35,153 nt of DNA, from contig NZ_QRNF01000034.1 of NCBI RefSeq assembly GCF_003474435.1, positions 1 to 35,153 of the forward strand, given 5' to 3'. Position 1 is the first letter of the stretch. The number at the start of each line of letters is the position of its first letter. This DNA comes from Ruminococcus sp. AF46-10NS. Lineage in GTDB: Bacteria; Bacillota; Clostridia; Lachnospirales; Lachnospiraceae. Below, piece by piece: positions 9,001 to 15,237 of this stretch. The position numbers were made by a program, and so were the translations under genes. The notes beneath the pieces are model-generated. The model was not told the DNA's origin. It worked only from the letters and a program-made list of their open reading frames with translations, and did not search any database.

Positions 9001-12000
9001 TAAGCAACCTGTATCTTGGAAAGTATTATTTGAAGGAGATCACGCCTCCAGTAGGTTATCTTCTGGACGAAGAGGAGCATGATGTAAACTGCGACTACGA
9101 AGGAGACCAGGTAGAGACGGTAAAACGAAATACCGTTTCCAAAGAAGACGTGATCAAACAGCCGTTCCAGTTAATCAAAGCAGCGGATAATGATAAGACC
9201 GATGCGGATCTTTTAAAAGGTGCCGGATTCTCTGCTTATCTGATCAGCAGCCTGACTGTAAAGGACGATGGAAGCTATGACTTTACAAATGCGACCCCGA
9301 CCGTTCTTACGGAAGACGGAAAAACAGAAATGTTTACCGATGAACGCGGCTATGCGTGCAGCATCCCGATCCCTTATGGACGATACATTGTCCGTGAGAC
9401 CACAACACCGCATAATTTCATGCCGGTAGATGATTTTATCGTAACCGTAACCGAGAACAGCAGCACACCGCAGGTATGGAGAGTCCTTTTGGACGATGAG
9501 TTCAAAGCAAAGCTTAAGATCGTGAAACAGGATGATGAGACCAAACAGCCGGTCCTCCTTGCCAATACAGAATTCAAAGTGTACGACCTGGATGCGAAAA
9601 AGTATGTGGAACAGGTAACGACCTATCCAAATACGGTTGTCCATAAATCCTATTTTACGGACGAAAATGGTTACCTGATCCTTCCGGAATCCTTAAAATG
9701 CGGAAATTACAGGATAGAGGAAGTGAGCGCGCCGGATGGCTACACTCAGAATACCCAGTATGTGGAGATCAAAGTTGACAAGAATACAGCTTATCAGATG
9801 GATTCTGTCAGCGGGGATTCCATCATTACCGTGACCTATGAAAACCATCCGGTCAAAGGTAAACTGGTGATCCATAAATCCGGTGAAACCTTAAAATCCT
9901 TTAAAAAGGATTTTGTATACGAAGAAACTTCCCTGGAAGGGGCAGAATTTGAAATCTACGCAGCAGAAGATATTTTCACACCGGATCATCAGGTGGATGA
10001 GCAGGGAAACCGTCACGTGATCTATGCAAAGGATACCCTGGTAAAAACAGTGACCACTAATAAAAATGGGGAAGCTGTTATCAAAGACCTTCCGCTTGGA
10101 AAATACCGTGTGAAAGAAACAAAAGCAACGTCCGGATTTGTCTTAAATCCAGACAGCCAGGAAGTATCCTTTATCTATAAGGATCAGAACACACCGGAGA
10201 TCGAAGAAAAACTGGAATTTTCCAATGAACGCCAGAAAGTAGAGCTGAGCGTGGAAAAACAGGATGCCGAGACCGGAAAGGCTTTAAAAGGTGCAACCTT
10301 TGGATTATACAATAAAGAAGCGATTTCTTCCGGCGACAAGGTGATCGTAAAAGCAGATACACTGCTTCAGGAGATCACAAGCAACGAAAAAGGTAAGGCA
10401 GCGTTTACGCTGGATCTTCCGCTTGGCAGATACTATCTGAAAGAGCTGCAGGCGCCGGCGGGTTATGTATCTTCCGATGAGATCCTGGAATTTGATGCCA
10501 CATACCAGGGCCAGGACGTAAAAACGATCAAATTAAAATCCGTGAAGAAAAACCAGCCGACAACGGTAGAAGTAACAAAAGCAGATATCACGACCGGAAC
10601 AGAACTTGACGGGGCTTCCATGAGTGTACTGGATAAGGATGGCAACGTGATCGATTCCTGGACATCCGTAAAAGATTCCCCACATGTGATCAAGCGACTT
10701 CAGGTTGGAAAAACTTACATTCTGCGTGAAGAGCTTGCACCATATGGCTACTTACGTGCAACAGACGTAGAGTTTACGATCTCTGATACTGCAGAAGTAC
10801 AGAAAGTCAAAATGGAAGATGAAGTCCCGGTAGCAAGACTTCTGGTAAACAAGAAAGGGGAATTCTTAGACAGCGTATCCCTTCTTGACAATGCAAAAGG
10901 CATGATCGAGCACCTGTTCAACTATGTGACTGGAAACCTGACTGATGTAACCTTCAATGTTTACGCGGCAGAAGCCATCCGTGCAGCAGACGGGGTAAGT
11001 GCAGATTATTATGCGGCAGATGAACTGGTCGGCTCCATTACAACAGATGGAAATGGCATCGCCCAGATGGATAACCTTCCGCTTGGACGTTATTACATCG
11101 TGGAAAAAGAGACCGCACATGGCTACGTTCTGGATAATGAACCAAGATATGTGGATCTTACATACCGTGACCAGGATACACCTCTGGTTACTTATAGTGC
11201 CGACTGGCAGAATGCGCGCCAGAGGGTACAGGTGGAAGTCCTGAAAAAAGAAAAGGACAGTGACAAAGTACTTTCCGGGGCAATCTTTGGCCTCTATGCA
11301 GCAGACGACATCGTATCTTCAAAAGGAAAAGTACTCCTTGCGAAAGACACCCTGATCGAACTGAAGACCACAGATGAGGAGGGAAAGATCCAGTTTGTTG
11401 CAGATCTCCCGGTTGACAGCAGGTACTACATTAAGGAACTTGCCGCCCCGGATGGCTATGTGACAGACCAGGAACCGCAGGAATTCACTTTTGAGTACCA
11501 GGGCAGTGGAACCAGTGTTACAGAGTATGCGTTCACCTTTGAAGATGAACAGACTACGGTAGAACTTTCCAAAGCAGACCTGACGGACAAAAAAGAACTT
11601 CCGGGAGCATCCTTAAAGGTAACAGATGAGGATGGAAATACGGTGGATGAATGGGTATCCAAAGAGGAAGCACATATCATCAAGGGTCTTATCGTAGGAA
11701 AGAAATACAAGATGACAGAAACAAAGCCGGCAGATGGTTATGTGACTGCGGAAAGTATTGAATTTACCGTCGAAAACACAAAAGAAGTACAGAAACACCA
11801 GATGCTTGATGATGTGACCAAAGTGGAAATCAGCAAGAAAGACATTACGGATTCCAGTGAGGTACCGGGAGCAAAACTGATCATCCTGGATAAAGATGGA
11901 AAGAAAGTTGAAAGCTGGACGTCCACGGATAAACCGCATATGGTCGAAAAACTTCCGGTAGGCGAATATACCCTTCGTGAAGAGCAGGCCCCGGATGGAT

Positions 12001-12542
12001 ACCTCATTGCGGAAGATGTGAAATTTACGGTAAAAGATACTGGAAAAGTCCAGAAAGTCAAAATGAAGGACGCACATCCATATGGAAAACTGGTCATCAA
12101 AAAGACTGATTCCACCAGTAAGGCAGCCCTTTCAGGAGCAGAATTTGAACTGCGTGAAAAGGAAAGCGGAAAAGTCGTAGAAAAACTGGTAACGGATAAG
12201 ACCGGAACAGCGACAAGCGGCAAGATTCCGATTGCTACTTATAAAAATGGAAAAGTAGAGAAAACCGTGGAATATATCCTGGTAGAGACCAAAGCACCAA
12301 ATGGTTATGAATTAAGCAGCAAAAAAGAAGAGATCCGCTTTGAATACAAAGACGGAAAAACCAAGGTGATCGAGATCGTAAAAGAGATCAAAAACACCAA
12401 ATCCCCTTCCGGCAGCACACCGACAGGAAACAGCCCGAAAACAGGGGACAGCACCAACATCTGGCTTCCGATCCTTCTGGCAGTCCTTTCTGCCTGCGGC
12501 ATTGGCGGCGTGATCTGGTATAAGAAGAAAAAAGGAAATTAA
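6018..12542 (+). CDS. Giant wall-anchored adhesin: thioester domain plus ~14 Cna-B/SpaA modules
   Basis: A 2174-residue surface protein. The start is GTG 6018 or, with better spacing after AAAGGAGA, TTG 6024. A signal peptide (basic NWKKRW, hydrophobic core, cut near SAVSAA) is followed by a TQTE-repeat segment, an Ig-like stretch and a Glu-rich linker (about 155-210). Residues about 315-475 look like a thioester domain: C372 in YAYCMQ and Q440 in ETRAMQHYLVDYLYD are the likely thioester pair, which would bind host surfaces covalently. From about 600 to 2125 come roughly 14 Cna-B/SpaA modules of 85-135 residues, most with a V.K.D-type first strand and an E..AP.GY end motif (expected Lys/Asn-Glu isopeptide bonds). 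The C-terminus has the sorting signal SPKTGD (2139-2144), a hydrophobic span and KKKKGN. The sortase gene follows 68 bases later. Domain calls are by motif; the ligand is unknown. Confidence 0.9.
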   Translation: MHLEKNWKKRWMAGAMAFALCCTTLLQTGASAVSAAEVGGVSAQSETQIEVQTETQTETQTEKSEEELIEETVADPELALMVTEGEAFDIQNDFTGLKLSEGDHVELKKAAMEDGTVFDYNHAGTYKCVYLVTPASGEAYLVARNITVTLREAETDGSNGGQEQESGDDEPEADPVLPTISPEDAPETLEEPEETEEPEEEEAEEFSDEETEDGSHQVDIVQGNEFNIELDHEDGRYQTGETVNFSGDIPQGSLIAVGTSLVEANQTENTEDLLYAEVSYDEGTNSFSFEMPEDDVELSVLYDQAEGGISTVAASDGDLWDDSTDIEANTYYYYSDGKLHPFDSVMGQGGNDSYKYIRYKAGGKTYTVYAYCMQHSKQSPPSGTTYKNMVELDEGGDDRYLRKAMFYGYGGPGWGGTFNGYNIKSIMEKYGCSSETRAMQHYLVDYLYDGESGFGGSLSTTAKNMLKEIKAALAKMPDPTTMELTPGLSASANGNQSPTFTWKANAAFVITIHLENGVSLVNETTGKTGTGNVSVKGGEKFHLEATTQNIGSLKGKYAITSNYPLNFHAMLLKLANSQDIGFGYYTDTLELNLEVDWPDEATVKIIKKDKGSNALLAGAVYGIYADEACTKLIKKMPATNAKGESEVKITKTQDTVYLREISGPSGYVLDTKAYGVKLVVGQTASKNLKDKEQKGAFTIYKEGEVLTGAAVTENGVTFTYEKRKLKGAVYSVYAGADIKAADGTLIYKKGALVKDNLVTGDDGSVTLKDLYLGTYTVTETKAPDNYVCKGETKTVELVYAGQTVEVQTGSATFLNERQRAAVRVEKQDEETKNPLSGGIYGLYAAEDIKVDGKTVVPKGTLIEKATTGADGKASYKAELPINYSYSIREIQAPELYLRNSEDTYTFIFKFTNDKEEKVNFSHTFTNKRVNATIDLVKEDSETGNGAQGDAVFEGAIYGLYAREDINHPDGRSGVLYKKDEQVATLTTDKEGKASVSNLYLGKYYLKEITPPVGYLLDEEEHDVNCDYEGDQVETVKRNTVSKEDVIKQPFQLIKAADNDKTDADLLKGAGFSAYLISSLTVKDDGSYDFTNATPTVLTEDGKTEMFTDERGYACSIPIPYGRYIVRETTTPHNFMPVDDFIVTVTENSSTPQVWRVLLDDEFKAKLKIVKQDDETKQPVLLANTEFKVYDLDAKKYVEQVTTYPNTVVHKSYFTDENGYLILPESLKCGNYRIEEVSAPDGYTQNTQYVEIKVDKNTAYQMDSVSGDSIITVTYENHPVKGKLVIHKSGETLKSFKKDFVYEETSLEGAEFEIYAAEDIFTPDHQVDEQGNRHVIYAKDTLVKTVTTNKNGEAVIKDLPLGKYRVKETKATSGFVLNPDSQEVSFIYKDQNTPEIEEKLEFSNERQKVELSVEKQDAETGKALKGATFGLYNKEAISSGDKVIVKADTLLQEITSNEKGKAAFTLDLPLGRYYLKELQAPAGYVSSDEILEFDATYQGQDVKTIKLKSVKKNQPTTVEVTKADITTGTELDGASMSVLDKDGNVIDSWTSVKDSPHVIKRLQVGKTYILREELAPYGYLRATDVEFTISDTAEVQKVKMEDEVPVARLLVNKKGEFLDSVSLLDNAKGMIEHLFNYVTGNLTDVTFNVYAAEAIRAADGVSADYYAADELVGSITTDGNGIAQMDNLPLGRYYIVEKETAHGYVLDNEPRYVDLTYRDQDTPLVTYSADWQNARQRVQVEVLKKEKDSDKVLSGAIFGLYAADDIVSSKGKVLLAKDTLIELKTTDEEGKIQFVADLPVDSRYYIKELAAPDGYVTDQEPQEFTFEYQGSGTSVTEYAFTFEDEQTTVELSKADLTDKKELPGASLKVTDEDGNTVDEWVSKEEAHIIKGLIVGKKYKMTETKPADGYVTAESIEFTVENTKEVQKHQMLDDVTKVEISKKDITDSSEVPGAKLIILDKDGKKVESWTSTDKPHMVEKLPVGEYTLREEQAPDGYLIAEDVKFTVKDTGKVQKVKMKDAHPYGKLVIKKTDSTSKAALSGAEFELREKESGKVVEKLVTDKTGTATSGKIPIATYKNGKVEKTVEYILVETKAPNGYELSSKKEEIRFEYKDGKTKVIEIVKEIKNTKSPSGSTPTGNSPKTGDSTNIWLPILLAVLSACGIGGVIWYKKKKGN

Positions 12543-12554
12543 GGAATACGGTTC

Positions 12555-12585
12555 AGGGCTGCTCGATTTACCGGCAGCCCTCTTT
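12555..12585 (+). terminator. Hairpin between adhesin and sortase
   Basis: AGGGCTGC (12555-12562) pairs with GCAGCCCT (12574-12581), 8 bp with an 11-base loop, followed by CTTTCC. The T-tract is poor, so this is more likely a partial terminator that reduces sortase expression relative to adhesin. Confidence 0.5.
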
Positions 12586-12610
12586 CCAGGAAGAATAATC
12601 GGAGGTTTGT

Positions 12611-13396
12611 ATGAGACACATAAAAGAAATCATGATCGTGGCAGTCTGCCTGATGGTACTCAGCTTTTGCGTATGTACCGGTTTTGGCATTTACTTTATG
12701 TACCGGGAAGGTGTGCAGGAATATGAAGACCTGCGTACATACGTCAAGGAAACAGATGAGGATGACCACACAGAAGGAACAGACGGAAGCGATGGGAAAC
12801 AGACCGTGGTTGATTTTAAGGCATTAAAAAAGATCAATCCGGATATCGTTGCATGGATCCGGATCCCGGATACCAGCATTGATTATCCGGTAGTCCAGGG
12901 AAACGATGACTCCTATTACCTGACGCATACTTTTAAGAAGACAGAACATGTGGCAGGGGCCATTTTCCTGGATTCCGATAACAATGCCGATTTTTCTGAT
13001 GACAAGAACATCATTTATGGCCACAATATGAAAGATGGCAGCATGTTCCGCGGACTTCGAAATTTCCTTGACGATGAATTTTTAAAAGAACACCATATCC
13101 TCTATCTGTATCTTCCGGATGAAGGGGTATGGATCTTTGTGATCGTAAAATGCGAGTATACACCGGCAGATGGAGATGCTTTTTTACTTGGAACGCAGGA
13201 AGAAGTTCCGACGCTTCTGCTTTCTACCTGTGGAACAGATGCCTCCAAACGTCTGGTCGTATGGTGTGAAAGGCAGGAAGAGAAAGGTGAACAGATAGAA
13301 TATTCTGACGAGGAAACAGAAGTACAGGAAGCCACGGATGCTCTTGCTTTCTTTGATGGGGAGTTTGTGGAAAACAAAACCCATGATTTTATTTAA
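12611..13396 (+). CDS. srtB: Class B sortase
   Basis: A 261-residue membrane transpeptidase that would cut the adhesin's SPKTG signal and join it to the cell wall. A single N-terminal membrane segment (MIVAVCLMVLSFCVCTGFGI) is followed by an acidic spacer and the sortase fold, with WIRIPDTSIDYPVVQG and the YGHNMKDGSMF block. Catalytic residues: H138 (GHNM), C207 (LLSTCGT) and R214 (KRLVVW). WIRIP...YPVVQ and the YGHNM block are typical of class B. Established knowledge: Clostridioides difficile SrtB recognises (S/P)PXTG, and SPKTG in the neighbouring adhesin matches this. ATG 12611 follows AATCGGAGGTTTGT. The C-terminal tail of about 40 acidic residues is longer than usual. Confidence 0.9.
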   Translation: MRHIKEIMIVAVCLMVLSFCVCTGFGIYFMYREGVQEYEDLRTYVKETDEDDHTEGTDGSDGKQTVVDFKALKKINPDIVAWIRIPDTSIDYPVVQGNDDSYYLTHTFKKTEHVAGAIFLDSDNNADFSDDKNIIYGHNMKDGSMFRGLRNFLDDEFLKEHHILYLYLPDEGVWIFVIVKCEYTPADGDAFLLGTQEEVPTLLLSTCGTDASKRLVVWCERQEEKGEQIEYSDEETEVQEATDALAFFDGEFVENKTHDFI

Positions 13397-13450
13397 ATGC
13401 TTGCAGAAATTTAATGGATAATTTCTAAAAAATATAACATTTTTATTTTC

Positions 13451-13505
13451 AGGTCTTTCTGGATGGACAGGAACAATCATGGTCTATCCGGGAGGGCCTT
13501 TTTTT
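13451..13505 (+). terminator. Strong intrinsic terminator after srtB
   Basis: Positions 13451-13468 pair with 13482-13499 over 18 consecutive positions, including several G-U pairs, with a 13-base loop and then a T-run through 13505. The G-U pairs make it a good RNA hairpin only on the + strand. It closes the adhesin-sortase unit. Confidence 0.8.
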
Positions 13506-13548
13506 ATTGCAGGAATGGCGTAAAATGGCTCTTTTGATGGAAATATGA

Positions 13549-13689
13549 TTGCAGAAAAATGAAAAAAGAAATGTTAGTTCTGACTATCATGTCCAGTATG
13601 CCGCAAATCATTTGGAGAAGGCGAAGGATGTGTTTATGAAAGTGATGAAGATCCTCTGGATTTATATAGCCCAGTGGAAGGAAAAATAG
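13549..13689 (+). other. Possible small ORF or gene remnant in the gap after srtB
   Basis: A 46-codon frame from TTG 13549 to TAG 13687-13689 reads ...SSDYHVQYAANHLEKAKDVF... and looks protein-like, with an amphipathic helix and then an aromatic end (ILWIYIAQWKEK). It has no convincing start or ribosome binding site and no recognised family, so it may be the 3' end of a gene lost when the next cassette inserted. The rest of 13506-13728 shows nothing else. Confidence 0.2.
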
Positions 13690-13728
13690 AAATTAAACTG
13701 AAATGATAAAAAAATATAGAAAAAAGAA

Positions 13729-13757
13729 TTGACAATTGTATTCTACAGTTGTAGAAT
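13729..13757 (+). promoter_or_regulatory. Sigma-A type promoter of the secreted-protein gene
   Basis: TTGACA (13729-13734), a 17-base spacer and TAGAAT (13752-13757) form a near-consensus promoter. The spacer and the -10 are covered by the first operator palindrome, so repressor binding would block RNA polymerase. Confidence 0.85.
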
Positions 13758-13762
13758 ACAAT
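13735..13762 (+). promoter_or_regulatory. BlaI-type operator 1, 28-bp palindrome
   Basis: The arm ATTGTATTCTACA (13735-13747) and its exact reverse complement (13750-13762) are separated by GT. The core TACAnnTGTA is the known BlaI/MecI/CopY operator pattern. It spans the spacer and -10 of the promoter. Confidence 0.85.
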
Positions 13763-13766
13763 TAAC

Positions 13767-13782
13767 TTCTACAGATGTAGAA
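13767..13782 (+). promoter_or_regulatory. BlaI-type operator 2
   Basis: TTCTACA-GA-TGTAGAA at 13767-13782 is a second perfect TACAnnTGTA palindrome, 25 bases centre to centre from operator 1, at or just after the predicted transcription start. Paired operators are usual for this repressor family. Confidence 0.85.
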
Positions 13783-13806
13783 AATAAAATTCTAGGAGAA
13801 TCCACG

Positions 13807-14709
13807 ATGAAGACAAAATTTATGACACTTATGACGGTAGCAACACTTGGGATTTTTTCAGCTGCAACGGTTATGGCAGCAGGAAATAACGATTTCTATA
13901 CACAGCCGCCGGCTGGATCTGAATGGGAAAAAGCAGATACGGAAGGTACCTATGCAAGCTATACGAACGGAAATGATTATGTAAATATCTATAAATATTC
14001 ACTGGAGGATGTCAAAACAGGGATTGCCAAATGCAATGACACATACGATGCCTGCTATCAGACAATTTATTCAGAGGGAAACAGCCTGTATATGGCAGTG
14101 GGATATGCAAAAGATGCAGATGACATCAGTGACGTCAGAAAATTTGTAGAATATATTTCGTATCCTGGAAATCCTTCACTTACCAGACAGGAGAATGAAA
14201 ACCAGACCGATGATTCTTCTGATGATTCTGATAAGGCAACTACAGATACTGCCAGTCAGAAGTCAGGAGGAGATTCAGATTCCTCCGATACAGAAGAAAA
14301 TGCTTCTGCAAAATCCTCGGACAGCAATGATGATTCCGATATCCTTTCTACCTCACCAATGACATTAGTTGACAGTGATGGAAATACCATTGAGATTAAT
14401 TACATTCTTCACAAAGATTATTCTTGTGAATATCGTGGAGATGATGGAATGAACTATACCGATAATGGGGATGAGACTTATACCGACGAAAATGGAAATA
14501 CCTACTCAGCTCTGAATGATGATACTCATCATCTGGGACATACGTTGGAACAGCATGACCTTCAGGATGCAAACGGTAATACTGTGACGGTTACGGAAAC
14601 TACAAATGGTGATTATTATTTCCAGGATGAAAATGGTACAGGATTTACGGACAACGGAGACGGGACATGGAGTGATGAAAATGGCAGCAGTTATACAGAA
14701 ATAGACTGA
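13807..14709 (+). CDS. Secreted protein with C-terminal 'DNGDGTW' domain, BlaI-controlled
   Basis: A 300-residue exported protein of unknown function. ATG 13807 is chosen because it follows AGGAGA and gives a clean signal peptide (MKTKFMTLMTVATLGIFSAA, cut near VMAAG). After a small folded part (about 30-130: SEWEKADTEGTYASYTNGND..., YISYPGNPSL) comes a Ser/Asp-rich linker (about 135-185). The C-terminal 110 residues are strand-rich: ENGNTYSALNDD, LEQHDLQ, VTETTNGDYYF and TDNGDGTWSDENG. The same domain ends the sensor protein at 15238-17031, with matching order and many identical residues. Two operators overlap its promoter, so it should be induced when the BlaI-type repressor is cleaved. There is no anchor or lipobox, so it is probably released. 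Confidence 0.8.
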   Translation: MKTKFMTLMTVATLGIFSAATVMAAGNNDFYTQPPAGSEWEKADTEGTYASYTNGNDYVNIYKYSLEDVKTGIAKCNDTYDACYQTIYSEGNSLYMAVGYAKDADDISDVRKFVEYISYPGNPSLTRQENENQTDDSSDDSDKATTDTASQKSGGDSDSSDTEENASAKSSDSNDDSDILSTSPMTLVDSDGNTIEINYILHKDYSCEYRGDDGMNYTDNGDETYTDENGNTYSALNDDTHHLGHTLEQHDLQDANGNTVTVTETTNGDYYFQDENGTGFTDNGDGTWSDENGSSYTEID

Positions 14710-14730
14710 TAGTGGTCAGTAGCTGCAGGA

Positions 14731-14774
14731 ATGGCAAGGGCATTTGCAAATTGTGCAAAAGCCCTTGCCATTTC
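14731..14774 (+). terminator. Terminator of the secreted-protein gene, overlapping the next promoter
   Basis: ATGGCAAGGGC (14731-14741) pairs with GCCCTTGCCAT (14761-14771). After one A-A mismatch, TTTGCA (14743-14748) pairs with TGCAAA (14754-14759), leaving a five-base loop. A short T-run follows. The 3' arm contains the -35 box of the repressor promoter. Confidence 0.75.
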
Positions 14775-14814
14775 CGTGAACTGTGGTAAAATAGAGTTAT
14801 TCCTACATTTGTAG
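14765..14814 (+). promoter_or_regulatory. Promoter and operator of the repressor-sensor operon
   Basis: TTGCCA (14765-14770), 16 bases and TAAAAT (14787-14792) form the promoter. CTACA-TT-TGTAG (14803-14814) is a third TACAnnTGTA operator, just after the predicted start of transcription, which implies the repressor controls its own operon. Confidence 0.75.
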
Positions 14815-14841
14815 AAAATATGTAACAGGAGGTATGAAAAA

Positions 14842-15231
14842 GTGAAAAAAACTTACCAGAGACTTCCGGAATCAGAGCTGGATATTATGCTCGTTCTTTG
14901 GAATAATACTCCGCCGATGACCAGACCGGAGATTGAGAAAGTGATCAATATGAAGAAAAATCTTGCATCAACAACAATTTTGTCATTGCTGACCAGACTG
15001 GAGAACAAAAATTTCGTGGAAGTGACGAAACAGGGAAAAATGAATCTGTATACACCCCTGGTTTCGCAGTCAGATTATCAGGCACATGAAAGCCAGAGTG
15101 TTCTTGAGAAGCTTTATGGGAATTCACTAAAAAAGTTTGTAACTTCACTTTATCATGGAAAGAAAATCAGCTCGGAAGAAGTCCAGGATCTCAGTGAATT
15201 TCTTAAGAACCTGGAGGACAGGGAGGAATAG
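14842..15231 (+). CDS. BlaI/MecI/CopY-family repressor
   Basis: A 129-residue winged-helix repressor. The start is GTG 14842, nine bases after AGGAGG; the ATG at 14834 meets a stop after three codons. Family features are ESELDIMLVLWNNTPPMTRPEIEKVI, then the recognition helix region STTILSLLTRLENKNFVEVTKQGKMNLYTPLVS (about residues 43-75), and a helical dimerisation tail. In this family, the partner membrane protease triggers cleavage of the repressor, freeing TACAnnTGTA operators; three such sites occur here. Its stop is six bases before the sensor gene. There is no beta-lactamase gene nearby, so the controlled output appears to be the secreted protein at 13807. Confidence 0.92.
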   Translation: MKKTYQRLPESELDIMLVLWNNTPPMTRPEIEKVINMKKNLASTTILSLLTRLENKNFVEVTKQGKMNLYTPLVSQSDYQAHESQSVLEKLYGNSLKKFVTSLYHGKKISSEEVQDLSEFLKNLEDREE

Positions 15232-15237
15232 CAAATT

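Noticed and set aside
11613..12223. Long minus-strand frames inside the adhesin repeats
   Set aside because: Antisense shadows of the Cna-B modules; no ribosome binding sites and no family-like content.
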